DNA of 64,000 nucleotides from Hymenolepis diminuta (lineage: Eukaryota; Platyhelminthes; Cestoda; Cyclophyllidea; Hymenolepididae): contig CAADRB010000062.1 in the NCBI GenBank assembly GCA_900708905.1, positions 436,541 through 500,540 on the forward strand, written 5' to 3'. A model generated the notes under the pieces. That model searched no databases. It was not told the origin of the DNA and saw only the letters and a list, made by a program, of their open reading frames with translations. This document shows, piece by piece, positions 13,136 through 26,300 of the stretch. The position numbers were made by a program, and so were the translations under genes. The number at the start of each line of letters is the position of its first letter. Within the stretch, counting starts at the first letter, position 1.

Positions 13136-16100
13136 ATTTTTTGAGTTTGAATGTATTTGAGATAATGAAGTAGGTGTTTTTATACTGTTGAGTTTTATAC
13201 TGAATATTATTTTAAGTATAAATTGTTATTAATTAACCTACTTTTCCTACCTGTCATTCAACATTTGCATGTGAAAGAAGGGTAAAAATTTTAAACTAAA
13301 TAATATATAATAGAATGAATATTAAAATGTTTTATTTTATCACTTCTTCCGTATATGAATAATAAAAACATAAATTTACATTTGCAAGCAAATTTCCTTA
13401 TATTTAATGTGTCTAAACAAATCTTCTTGCTATTAAGTTCATGGGGATATATTATTTCAAAACCTTATTTATTTCTCAATTTATTTATTTCCAGGATCAA
13501 TAGCAAGTAAATTTTGAAATTTTTGGTCGCGAGAAAGTATTTGAACATAGAAAACCGTAGAGTAGCTCACTATGGAAGGAGAAAAGAAGAAATTAGGAAA
13601 TATTGTCAGGAAACCAAAAGAATTTACATACTTTGATCTTTCAAATCAATTTTCGAGTTTTCAACTTTTTCGGTAAATTCCACGCCTTTATTTTCTAGAG
13701 TTCAAGTTTAAGGTCTTATTCCCGGTTTCTTGAGCGAACTCGAATTTGCAACGTTAGAACTCGTTGGTCAATTGACTAACTCTTTTCAATCACTTCAGAT
13801 GCTTCCATTCTTTTAAAATTTCATAAGCAAAAGTTAAAAAATCTAACTAAGATATTTTATTTATTTCATAAGCAATTAGCAAAAATCGACATCATAGTTT
13901 GGGCAGAAACAATACATAATAATTTTTTATCTCCGAACTTTGGCTTTAGTTAAGTAGAAGAATGAAATTATTTTGGAAATTTCCTCCTTAAAATTTATTT
14001 TGAGAGCCCAGACTAACCTTGTCATTTCGATCATGTAGTCCTGCTTCTTCCTGAGCTATTTATTAGGGTGGACATTTGGTGGTCACAAAAGATACCATAA
14101 AATTGTCAAAGTTAATTAGTTCTGAGATGGGATTTTAAAGGCTACCAGCTAATAATTTTAAATAAAATTCTGAAATATAATATACAATACAGTTAGAAAA
14201 CTCCACCATAATTTATTAATCTAACACTAAAATAGATTTTTCACGGTAGTTTTATCCTGTAAACATATTGCATTTTAAGCATTTGAATTATAACAAATTA
14301 CTAAATGAAAGCAATAATAAAATTATCTATATTTTATTAGCAATTTGAACATTTAAATTTTGCCCTGTTTTATATGTTTTATGTAAAAAGTTAGAAAATT
14401 AGACAACTTGTGGGAAGTAAAATTAGCAAAATCCTATTTGTTACTTTGAGATGCAATGACTGCAAAAGGCAGTTACATCTTACTTCTCACAGGACTTCTC
14501 AGCTGTTCTAACCTGAACTCAGATTTTGTAAATACAACATTGGCGCCAGCCTAAAAGATTTGTGATAAGAATCACGTTTTTCGAGAGGCTTAATAAATAG
14601 TTTTTCAGTTAAATTAGTTAATAACGATGTAATTACTTCGATTAATGAAGATTAGAACTTCATCTTTCATTGAAATTCGTGAATTACTCTCAACTAATCA
14701 GAAATGCGAATGCCCATTCGTCTTGGATTTATATATACTGCTTCTTTTCCGTTGGTAATTAAGGTGAATTTTGTTAGGAAATTCCATCTTAATTTAATTT
14801 TATTGCTTTAGAAAAAAAATTGACCTAGCGGAGTTATTTGATCGATAAAATCGGTTCCCCAAAGGCTGTTCCTGTAGGTTTATTTTATCTCTCTCTAAGA
14901 ATACGTGCTTTTACTTATTTTCTAACTAAGTTGATAAATAATTTTAAATGCCTTAACCCAGTGCAAACTGCAGTTGCCCAGAAAAATCAAAATTATAAAC
15001 TAAAATGTCGAATTAAAAGCTAATTGCCTCTTTCCACCAAAGACTCCCGTCAGAGACACGTTATATAATCAGAATATGGCTAATGATGAATTAAATATGT
15101 ATTAGTTGTAGGGTGATTCGGGGCTAATCGATACAAATCATCGGCCATTAAATGCCCAGACGGAATTCGTTCCGGCGGAGAATACTAAAGAGGTCAGACC
15201 ACCCATTTCGATAGAGAAATTTATGTCAAAGTTATTAAATTTGTGTATCCTTTTACCTGAGGCTTTAAATTAAGTACCCTATTTAAAGGCGTGTATTGCG
15301 AATGGGAAGGATGCATCGATAATCGTCAGAATTTCATTCCAATTTTAAGTAGGCCTATATGGTAAAACTGGTCTTTTAAATTGTTTTCTAATTTTGAATG
15401 CATCAAAAAATCCAAAGTTATTAAATAAGATATCTTTAGACAGTTTAATGTCCATTGTTATTCAGATCTGGTGACCAGTTGATTTGATTCCATAGTTGAT
15501 CATTCCGCCTCAATCTATTTGTGTTTTATAAGAGCTGGGTGAGACTAGCGACGATAGATATAACATAATACAACTCACCACAGTTCACTCATATTGACAA
15601 GATATATTTTCCTTTAGTAGCTCGTACTTTGATTGGTATTTAAATAGGCATTTCGATTTTACGTATAATTTACACAGGATATTTTAATCTATCTTGCCAT
15701 ATCAATATAACTATTTAAATGCCGTCAAGAATTTATTACGGTAACAAATCAGGACTAGCACTTGATGCAAAATTTTATTTCAACCTTTGTAAGAATCCGA
15801 AAACAACGCACAAAATTCTGGAATACATAACCCTACTTGACCTATGTAATACAATGGTTTACAAAAAAATAATAAGCTAGTATCTTCTTTGCTAAAATCC
15901 CTGCTTTCAACGAACAAAATACCTAACTGCCCTTAAGATGGTTAAGTTCGAGTTGGAATTCGTATGCTTTATAAGAAAACTTGAAAAATTTTAAATTTTC
16001 AGAAAGCCATTATGGTCATAAAGCAGGGTTATAAGACATAAATACATAAATATTGTCTTTTAAGAGCATGGAGACCGTTAAAAACGTCGATCGAAAGTAC

Positions 16101-17085
16101 GATAAACCGGATGCCTTAAGATTAGATGGCCATTAGGAACTAGAGGCTTAGAGTATTTTAGTGTCTTAGGAAAGGGTAGAGTAAGTTTACTCTTAACTTG
16201 TAATAGTAGCAACTTTAAAATCTAAAACCCAATTCAACAGGCGCCGATTCGAAAGCGGAGATAAGGCTACTTTTACCAACTGAAAAGTCGCCAAAAAGAG
16301 CTATTTAAGAAAAAATCACCTTCGAAGTACGCTTGAAGAGGAAGTGGGGATTTCAATAAAAATAAGCCCTAAATTTTTATCCACTATTTTCTGGAAAACT
16401 AAATATATGAGTATTTTAGTGATTCACAAATAAATATCAGAATTTTAAACCTAAATTAATATTTATAAATTTTTTTTTCAAAAAATCACGAATTAAACAC
16501 AAATTTAAGTTGCTATTTTAATGATAACTGACTTTTACATAACTTTGTGATCTTGAATAATATTTGAATTTGAAACTGACTGAAATCTTACACTAAATTT
16601 TTATTATTTAAATAAAACAACTAATAATTTAAATTGTATTTTTTATTCATACGAAAATGGCTTGGACTTCCAAGTAAACATATTTTATTTTCCTTAAGAT
16701 GAAATTGTTGCAAACATAAATTTATTTTCGTAAATACGGCTTGGTTTTTTCAATTCTAAATGTAGTGCCATTCAATCTTCGCAAATCGCAGACGAACTGC
16801 TTGAATACTTTTTACCTTAAAACATAGTTTTGTAACTTAAATGCCATGACATACGGAGTGATTTAAACTACCAGGTAGTCTATCTTCTTATCCTTATAAA
16901 AGCACGTACACATTTTGCCCAACGCTATTTTGGTAAATTATTTACCTTTTTGAAGAGAAAAAAGTTCCTTATGCACGAAATGAAACCTCCTTAATCTTGT
17001 CAGGGAGATCATATTGTGTAACTTAACGAAGTTTAATCACGAGGAAGCATCAAAACAGTCCCAAAAAGTAGGGGAGATCAAGTGA
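13136..17085. other. non-coding stretch
   Basis: AT-rich with no gene. Contains one copy of repeat D (15,465-15,545). A frame of 61 codons at 14,838-15,023 has no recognisable feature. Confidence 0.45.
15465..15545. repeat. dispersed repeat D, copy 3
   Basis: GTGACCAGTTGATTTGATTC followed by GATCATTCCGCCTCAATC, matching the 6,885 copy closely. Same orientation. Confidence 0.5.
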
Positions 17086-17430
17086 AATTGGTTAACACAA
17101 AGTCCTGCAGATGATGAAGGGGAGGGGATCAAAGAGATATTGGAAACAATGTCAAGGTGTCAAAGAGCCATGCATTACTTGACTCTTGGATTCGGGTTGC
17201 ACATTGTTTACTAAATGGGTATTTCAGGTTCCTAATACCATGGATCATCCTCTGGAATGCAGCAAATGCTTGCCAATGATATTCAGTTCTTACTGACCAG
17301 TTTTTTAAGCATGATTATTGGCTTTGTTATGTCATTTCTCCTTCCTGTGGTTGAGAAATCAAAAGGATCTTACATGATATTCACCAGCTTGTAGCCTTGG
17401 CATAGCAGAGATGAGATAGAATTTTTAAGT
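17086..17430 (+). repeat. dispersed repeat A, copy 2
   Basis: Partner of the copy at 5,990, in direct orientation about 11 kb away. It contains CTGACCAGTTTTTTAAGC, so repeat D may be a fragment of the same family. Confidence 0.75.
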
Positions 17431-20400
17431 TTGTAGAGCTCTGTAAGCTTTGTTCTATCGAGGTATTTAATGGGATAAATTTTTCTTCTGAATTAGAGAG
17501 CAAGTACTGACTTCGCCGTTTTTTAACATAACAGAGCTAATAAAATTATTTTGTAAAATTATTCGTTGTTGGATAGGTGGATATGTAGCTATATCATCCA
17601 TATAATACAAAAGATAGATGATTGATACATCCTGAAAATCTTTCATTTTTCAGTTTAAATTTGGGAATAATGTTAAGGGTTTATTATTTTTTAATAGTTT
17701 TGGGAATACTCATTAACTTCTTTCAGGAATTCGTTAAATTCTAATTTTCCAATAGAGTAAATTTCTCTTAATTTTGGTCTAACAAGTTTCGAAAGTAAAA
17801 TGGATTGTTTAAACACCTTATCCTTTAAAGGACTGGAGACATACAAAGTAGGTAAATTTCACCAAATTTGCACTTTTCGTTACCAAAAATCTTTATATGC
17901 TGTAAGAAGCACATGAATTCTTTAGATACTGGAACCTACATTTCGAGGAGGTTAACTCAAATTAAAGACATTAATACACTTAACTTTGAATAGCTTCGGC
18001 ATGTTATATAAACAGCCTTCCTATTGTAAATATGACCAGTACGATAACATTATGTTGCACAGAAAATGAGATAACTATAGGATGGGGGTCGATCTTGAGA
18101 TCTCTGGAGCATCATATAATACTACCAAATAAAACTGTTGGGTTATTTTGATATTTATTTTTCAAGGGAAGGCGTCATCTAATGTTTGGCAGGGCAGTGC
18201 ATTTTCAGTTCAAAGTTGGGTTACGAGAAAGTATATCTCTTAATTTATTAGTTTATATTACAATATATAGGCATTGTTTTACCTGTTGTTTTAGAAATTC
18301 TTATGATGGGAACGACTAAGTTTGCTTAACCATATGGAATTTGGACTAATGAATAATAATTTCACTATTAATTAGCATTATTGTTCCCAAACTAAATGGA
18401 GAGAAACATCTTCTGATGATTTTTTAGATGATCTAACGAGAAAGTCTCTTTCATAATTAGTGTCAAGCATCACTGCCGGTTGTGAGTATCGAATCATTGA
18501 CCTCTATCTAGACTTTCATGCAAGATGGCAGCTATATCAACAGTGTACAAAATATTTAGGATAAAAACAAGTTTGGAATTACTAAAAATGCCAGTTTGAC
18601 TAAGGATCCTTTCTTACGAATAATTTATTATATATTAGAATAGGAAGTATTATCAAAGTGATATCAAAACCACTGTTTTTAGGACTTCCTTAGGCGCAAT
18701 TTTTGAATTTCAATTAAAATTTGTTTTAAGTTTACTTTCTTACATAATATAATATCTTTTTATGAAAATATTTCATAATCAACCTTCTTTAATGTTAAAA
18801 TTGTCATCTCATATTTGGAAAATAATTGACTACTGATTTGAATTCCAGCAAATAGTTTAGCTCCAACTTTAGTTTGTAGCGTTTAAAACCGAACTAATTT
18901 TAGAAATTTATAATACAAAGACTTATTACATTAAAACAAGTTGATCAAGAAAGCCCATTCCTGGAAGTCACGATATGATTGCAACCCTCTGCTTTTCTAA
19001 TGAACTGCGCTCAGCAGTTTAAGATGCACAATAATTTGAATTTATGCATTCTGATGTAAATCCTATAGATACAAATTGCATTACAATTTATTTTCTTTTA
19101 ACAGTAATATTAAGTTATCGGGAGAGCTAAAGAAAATAATTTTGACCTGGTTATTGTAGCAAAAACTATCACAAATCTCCCGATCTAAGAAATTTCAAGA
19201 AGTCTCCTTTAGCATTAATCCAGTGATTTAAAATAAAATGTTAACAAATAAAGGGTTTTATGTTAATAATCGATAAATATAGGCCCAGATTATACTTTTA
19301 AATATCAAAGTAGCTAAATGTTAAGATTTTTCCGTCATACACTTTGGGTGGTCATATCTCATTATCGTCAGCCATAAAATCTATCTGGAATAGATTTTTC
19401 ATTCAATTTTGATTATATAAATTTTTGTCACTTGTTTTATTAAAATCAAGATGAAGCATTTTTTAAATGTAGATTTAGTTATATAATACAAAATATCTAG
19501 TTAATAAATATTTTAGCAATTTCAATTTAAATTATCAAAAATAAATTTTTTTCAAAACAATCCCATAAATGGATAAAAATCATCAAATTTATTGTTATTT
19601 TTTATTTTGAAAGTTGTTTTTATAACTAGTGCCTTTTGGAAAACGCAGGAAAAACGCCCATTTTTAAATCTCTCCTCTTTATTTTATTATTCTTTTGGGA
19701 TATAAAATGAATCGCTGTCTGTGTGTAATGAAATTATTTTTAAAATGGCTTGAGTCAAAACAAAAAAATTCGATAGATTTGCCAGACTTTTGAGGCTAAC
19801 GTACTTTCTTTAACTGTAAAACTTTTTCCTTACTACATTCTCCTGCTATATCAATGCCCGAATTTGTCTCATTTATTAAACTCTATTTATAGTCATATCT
19901 CTTGATTTAAACCTCTGCTCCCATAGATAACATGCGATCCTTCGGTAAAACATTCCACATATCTTAGCATTGCTGTAAACCAACTTTCATAATATAGCAG
20001 AAATTTAGGTATCATCTAGGAGCTAATGATTGAGACGGGAAGTAGACAGTAGTATTTTCTAAATAAGTACTGTACAAGAAAAAGGAGTAAGGGAGATGAA
20101 AGTAGATCAGGAGAAAAGAGAGATAAAAAGAACGGCAATGAAAAGAAGGTAAGAAACAAGTCTTCTTCCCCTTGTGTCTTTAAATAGACTTGTGAGAAAT
20201 AACGTAGAAAATATAGATGAGTCATTGCGGTGAAGGCGAGTAAAAATCAATAATCAATAACGTGCAGCTAGACTCACCACATTGGTGGTAAAATGCAGTG
20301 ATTGCACCCAATTTAGACGAGTGTTCTAACATAAAATAGTTCACATAAAAATGGTTTAAATAAACACATGGCTTGAAAAACAATTGTGAGAAACCTTTAG

Positions 20401-21084
20401 GCAGCAATCCTTCGACCCCATAGTAAAGCTATACGATAAAAATTGATTTTGAATTTCATGGAAATATCAATTTAGTTTGCTCACCCCGCAATTTTTTCGA
20501 GTCATCAGATACTAATATAAATTAGAGCTAAGACACATTCAGAGTCAAGACTAAGATCAAGGTGAAATGCAAAGAATACTCTTTAGTGAGACCAGCTTAC
20601 CATTGTAAAAAGCCCAAAAATGACGAATTAATTTCTAAGTTGTAAAAAATATCGAAAATTTTTCATTATCGGGGTTAATAAATAAATTATTTACCATATG
20701 CTATATTAGGCTTGCATTTAAATCCCTAAAGTACTGTTTCACTTATATTTTCTTTATACCTCTGTATCCCAAATGTCCAAGTATTCCTGAGTAAATAAAT
20801 GAGCTTATTTATTCATTTATTCATAAATAAATCGGTAAATGGAGTAGTATTATTCTTTACTGATAAATAGAAAAAACCTTTAAACATTAAAAATAGAAAA
20901 TAGTTCATTAAGGATTATAGAGAATTTATTATAACCAATAGGCTATGAGTTCGAAATTGCAGTACTTCATTTGAATTTCTGGATTCATCAGACTTCACTT
21001 TTCACCCATAAACCATGGTCTATTTTTCCACAATTTATGTATCAGAATATAAGTCTCGGAGTAGTTGTCTGCGACATTAGATTC
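17431..21084. other. non-coding stretch
   Basis: No gene recognised. Holds one SINE-like copy (18,470) and an AT-rich near-palindrome at 20,794-20,813 (two mismatched positions). Two adjacent minus-strand frames of 61 and 69 codons near 20,016-20,407 look like chance frames in purine-rich sequence. Confidence 0.45.
18470..18545 (-). repeat. tRNA-like SINE copy
   Basis: The minus strand carries GATAGAGGTCAATGATTCGATAC, split here as AGAGGTCAAT plus a B-box-like GATTCGATAC (plus 18486-18495), then CTCACAACCGGCAG. The order matches the 24,661 and 45,655 copies. Confidence 0.45.
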
Positions 21085-21165
21085 CTGTTGACCAGTTATT
21101 TTCAAATTGAGAGGTTGGTCACGACTCTGCGGTAAATTTGTCTCTTACCAGCCGCCTAGTACTAG
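21085..21165. repeat. dispersed repeat D, copy 4
   Basis: GTTGACCAGTTATTTTCAAA followed by GAGGTTGGTCACGACTC. The most diverged of the four copies. Confidence 0.35.
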
Positions 21166-21299
21166 TTAATATGTTTTCAACATAGTTGTGCTCACTTAAG
21201 TTGTCCACAACAATTTACTATTCTGCCCTATAGAAAAAATCCTTACTCTTGCTCGCCATCAATAATAACAAAATAAATCTTCAATAAAATCATCGTTAA

Positions 21300-21480
21300 A
21301 TACGACTGCACAGAAACAGAAGCACAGCATGAGTTATTTTTGTATATAAACTCGCTGGAGAATGATAAATGAGTAAGCATTCAGCCTTAAAAGCACTTTT
21401 CAGCAGCAACTGTAGGAGCTATCTCTATTGTCACTATAAGCAAAATCCTACTGTTCTTTTTCAAACAACCCGTATGCGCG
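21300..21480 (+). promoter_or_regulatory. possible promoter with TATA-like box
   Basis: TATATAAA at 21343-21350 is followed by sequence of mixed composition, and a long GA repeat lies about 190 bp downstream. GA tracts near promoters are common in invertebrates. No coding frame begins nearby, so this stays tentative. Confidence 0.2.
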
Positions 21481-21536
21481 GATTGTTCAAATAGTCTCAC
21501 GTATTTGAATTATTCATTCGGGCCTGACAGGATTGT

Positions 21537-21538
<2 letters not shown>

Positions 21539-21577
<39 letters not shown>
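21539..21577. repeat. (AG)n microsatellite
   Basis: About 39 bp of AG dinucleotides with one CG interruption. Confidence 0.95.
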
Positions 21578-22514
21578 ATAAGGTCAAAAAGCAAAGTGAC
21601 CGATGAATAGCCCCGATAAATATTCCAGAGCTTCCACTCTCATTCTGTAAATCTTTCAGTTGCATTAACGGCATAATTTGCTTTTTTCAAAGTCTGAAAG
21701 TCTATCATACAAAATATACTTCAAAATTTTTGAAATCTTTTATTACCAGATTTTTTACATCGGAAAACATTTGATAGCATGATCTTAGATAATATATTAA
21801 AATAGGTCTTGAAAATAGAAATACCAGAAAATGGCCAGAAATTTTCTAAGCAAAATAAATGTCATTAGGTTTGCTATGTAAAAGGCATATAAATATTTTT
21901 GCAATTTTATTAATTTAAGTTGCAAGTGAGATAATTTTTAAATAATCAAAGTATTTTAATTAAAATTTTTAATTTGTCATATATTCAACTGATAATGATT
22001 TATTATAAATTGAATAAAAGTACTTGATCCCAAACGTATGACAAAATCACAGTAAAAATAATCATTTTGATGCACAATAATGTTAAAAATTGTCATAAAT
22101 AATAAAATTGTGAACAAATAAATAATAAACATAAATATATAAATATAAATAATAATTATATATAGTCATATTATGCCTTAAAGTTCCATGCTTCAAATTA
22201 CAGTATCAGACGCCTAATCCTCGCAGTTGCAGCTCATAACCTCAATTCCTAGAAAAGATCAACCTCTATAATCAATATAGCTCGTCCTACACGTCTTTCT
22301 TCTCAGGTAGAACAGCTGCTCAGCTAGTAGATTCCAGCTAAAATATATGAATAACTTTGACCATTTAAGTAAAATATGGAAATTTACTATTTAATATGCA
22401 TTTATTCTATTTCAAATAAATCCAGCACTAGAGCTGATATGCTTTTCCACTATATAATTCCCAATACATTTGATAAAATATTCGCTCACACCATATTCAA
22501 AGAGCTGTTTTTAG

Positions 22515-22609
22515 CGTCGGAAGTTAGTGGGACAGCTGCGGCCAAATCTGCCCAGTCCCATCTAGGGAAAGGTGTGGACTCAGGAAGTGGTCATACGGAC
22601 CACTACTAA
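22515..22609 (+). CDS. possible short terminal exon
   Basis: A 95-bp patch with clearly higher GC than its surroundings follows an acceptor-like CTGTTTTTAG (AG at 22513-22514) and stays open to TAA at 22607-22609. It would encode about 30 residues rich in Ala, Ser, Gly and His, ending SGSGHTDHY. The evidence is composition, the acceptor and the open frame. No donor partner or homology is visible, so it could equally be a GC-rich repeat fragment. No family recognised. Confidence 0.18.
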
Positions 22610-24660
22610 TCAGCAGAAAGCATCGCTTTGCCTTCATTTACCTAACACTTCAAAGGGGACTGATTTTAAATCACATCAGCTGTTTTAAATACTGGATATT
22701 TCTCATAAAAATACACTTATAATTGAGTCACTCATAAGCCGAAATATTAAATAACAATAACTTATCAAAGTTGACCTATGCACATTTAGATATAATTAAT
22801 CTATGTAAATATAATTATACATTTTTGAATGGAATTTTGGCACCAACTAAAAGTTCTTACAATTTATTTATGGGAAATTTATTAATCCAAGGTAACTGCA
22901 ATTCGATAAATTAAATTTTACGTATGTGTATTTTTAAATTTCAAAATAAATTAATAAATTTTAAATTTGAACTTGCTAAAAATGAACATATATGGATAAG
23001 GTTTTTTGGCCGTTGAAAATGGACTTTTTAGTCGCCATTATCAGATAAAAATATTCATTAATTTATTAAAAATAGAAACATCCGTAATAAATTTTCTAAT
23101 AATTAAATATTTGCAACATCTTTTTGCATCTTGAGATAAAGACAAATACTAATTATTTAGTTAATTAAATGGAATTTTAAATTTTGCCTTACTTTAAATA
23201 TTTATTTGTAAGTAATAAAGAACGGAACAATCTTTAATTTCTTGATTAAATTAAATGATAGTGGAGGATGTTTAAGTTATAAGATGATAATAGCCAAGTT
23301 AAATTGAGCACAGCCTTTAAGATTATTTGAAATATAATTTTCCAACACATTTTATATAATGGTCAATGCCAAAATTTAAAGGCAAGAAACACCATTTTGC
23401 AGTTAGTCTTCCTGGGGTTAAATCGAAAAGATAAATTAAATCAATAAAAAGAAGCTTTTCGTTTTCATTGAAGTTTCTAAAGGTTGCTATCATTACTACT
23501 AATGGTAGAGTAAACAAATTTTACAACTTTTAATCATGGATATGGCTCTAACCAAAAGAAATAGTCGGATAAATTTGAGAAGATAATCGGACAGAAGAAG
23601 GGAACAAAGTTAAGTATCAAAAGGATCTTGTTTTATTTATTTTTCCGTTTGGCTGATTACATTCTATTTGGGGAAAATCTTTGCATCACACTCTCATATT
23701 CCAGAGTTTTAAATTAAGCCTTCGATTCCTTGTGTTTCGAGTGATTTTTAAATTGCCTTTCTGTTATTAAGAAGTTCCCCAATTTATTATAATCTTTAAA
23801 ACATTTTTTTATTCTATTAGATACAAAGTGTCCTATAACGATATTGCAAATTTAAAATAATGAAAGCAAACAACAATTTGATATTTTCGTTAAACTTTGG
23901 AAATATCAGTCATCCCCCATATATATACTTCGAGAAGGAATCTTTGCTGATTTAAAGTGATCATGAAAAATCATTTCCATTAAAACGCAAGTGTATTATA
24001 TTTTATAACGCAAAAAATAATATTTTCTTTTATTTTAAATATTTGGTTAAAGTACAATCACCTGAATTGTATAAAATAATATAAACAAATGAGGGCAAAA
24101 ATAGTATATCTATGAAAAGTATTTCGCATTATTTTTTAGGAAGAGATATAACGGATATTTTTAGCTTACATTTAGTGGCTTATTCGTTCGAGGTTTTATC
24201 TCCCTTTCAATCCAAACACGTGCGTTGAAATTAATAATTATTTTATATTTATTGGAGGGAAGGGAAAGTCAAAAATAAAGATTTCGAAAGTTTTTGAAAA
24301 ATAAGGTTTCGTTTTATCTCTGAAGAACATATAAAAAAATTTGGAGTCAAATATTTTTAAACCAATTTCAGTTTGTTGGATAGCAAAAATATAAAAATAT
24401 GATTTTTTATTTAATGATAACATAGATGTATGGGTGATGTAGAGGCAATATTTGCGTCGAAGTCAAGAAATCTGGACCTTTCGGCGTACATACATTGATT
24501 AGGGTTACCCAACACACAAATTTAATGCTAAAAAATGCATGGAGAAAAGAATACAAGTTTCACAGAAAATCTTCCCAAACCCATTAGGAGAGGCGTACAA
24601 AACACATAACTGGTGTAGAGAAAAGACATTCTAAGGTTATTCGAATAATAAAATTACATT

Positions 24661-24785
24661 CTACTACCTTTCATTTTGACCAGAATTAACCAGGAATTTT
24701 GGCCACCCACACCAAAGAAGGCTTACCGATGGGGATAGATCTCATGACCTCTGACTCGGATAAAGTGCACTTTGGTAACTGCACA
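24661..24785 (-). repeat. tRNA-like SINE copy with tail
   Basis: On the minus strand GAGTCAGAGGTCATGAG is followed by CCCCATCGGTAAGC and a tail containing GGTGTGGGTGGCCAA and TTAATTCTGGTCAA. That tail recurs at 34,730-34,790, which links the tRNA-like head to a shared 3' part. Confidence 0.6.
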
Positions 24786-26204
24786 AAAAAGGGGTTTTTT
24801 AGCGTACACTGAAATTGAAAATTGCATTTAATGTTCGCAATTAAGATAGCAAATTGAGCTACGCTGTATTGAAATTAAGTAAGCAGGTGTCGGCATTTGA
24901 AGAGAAAGTTTCGTCAGTCAAAATAGGATAGCCGCTCTATAAATAAAGGTAGATGTGGTGCCGTCACCAATATTTTAATCTTCTCCTTTTCGGTTGTGCG
25001 CTTTTTCCGCAGCCAGATGAATTTAAACTGGATCATAAATTGCTCGAAATAAAAATAAAATGAGTGGAAATCAATGCTTTAAAAATCAGTATCTATAACA
25101 AATTTTGTTAGATGGAAACTAAGCTCCTTTACACTTCAAAAAGTGAAATTTAAAGAATATAAAGGACCCAATTCACAAGCGAAATGATGCTGAAATCTGA
25201 GTTTTAAAAATAAAAACCCCAGCCTAAAATTTTCACCTCAGAAAACATTACTTCGAATGCTATAAATTCGCTTTCCAAATCTTTGATGTAATTTAAAATC
25301 ATATCACTTTATGAAGCACAATATAGAAAAAATTCAACTTTTCGGGGAAAGCATATAATACAAAAATAAATATGACTGCGATATAAATTGAAAAAATTGA
25401 ACTATTTCGTCTACCTGCTGAACGAAAAAGGTTAATAATCTTACATTTTGACAATGATGATTAGCATTGTCAAATGCATTTAAATATCACACTGTTATAA
25501 CATAACAAACTAGAAGCCTCGGTAGTAATCTCGTAGGGCAACCAATCTAGAAAACTCGTTAATATAGCAACTTAACACAGAAGTCAATATCCCAAAACAG
25601 AACACAAAACACGTCATGGCAAACATGCGTATAATGACGAAACCCAATCTCCATCGGTATCGACTTAAACAAATAGGCATAATTACCAAATGTCTTATAT
25701 CGGCGAGGAACTAAGAAGGAAATTACATTTTTATTCATAGAGGAGATATCGGGAACTGGGGAAAGTAATTATTATTCCTTCTTGTGCATACAAAATAAGA
25801 TAACTATCGCAAATATTCAAGGAAGCCCATTAAATGATTAACACAAACGTTTCATTGTAAATGTAGGCAAAAGTTCCCTAATTATGATAGTGATTTGACA
25901 GGTGTTTACTTCTCAAGTAAATACAACAAACTGAAAAGAAATGAGTTGCTTCGAAGATCAAATATTTATTTAAATTCACTGTATATTTACATTTATTTTG
26001 TTTTAATTAAAAATATTTGAAAATCCTTTTTTTTCAAATATTATCTTAATGAGTACCATGATTTACTGTATGTTCTTATTTACCAGCACTTTATTTACTT
26101 AGATAATTTCCTTTGAAATTTAATATTTTGATATAAAGAGTGCGCCAAGAGTCCTATTTCATCTAAGTTCTCTTTTCTTTCCTCCTAATGGGGAGATGTT
26201 TTAA

Positions 26205-26300
26205 AATTTGAACTCCAGGATTTTACCTTTGGGTCTCAGTTATTTCACGTGCATAATATTCAGAGCTCATTGGCCCACTGATTAAATTAATTAAGTGGCC
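26205..26300 (-). repeat. SINE-like repeat E, copy 2
   Basis: The minus strand reads GGGCCAATGAGCTCTGAATA and ends in a B-box-like GGAGTTCAAATTT. Same order and strand as the 12,708 and 47,050 copies. Confidence 0.45.
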
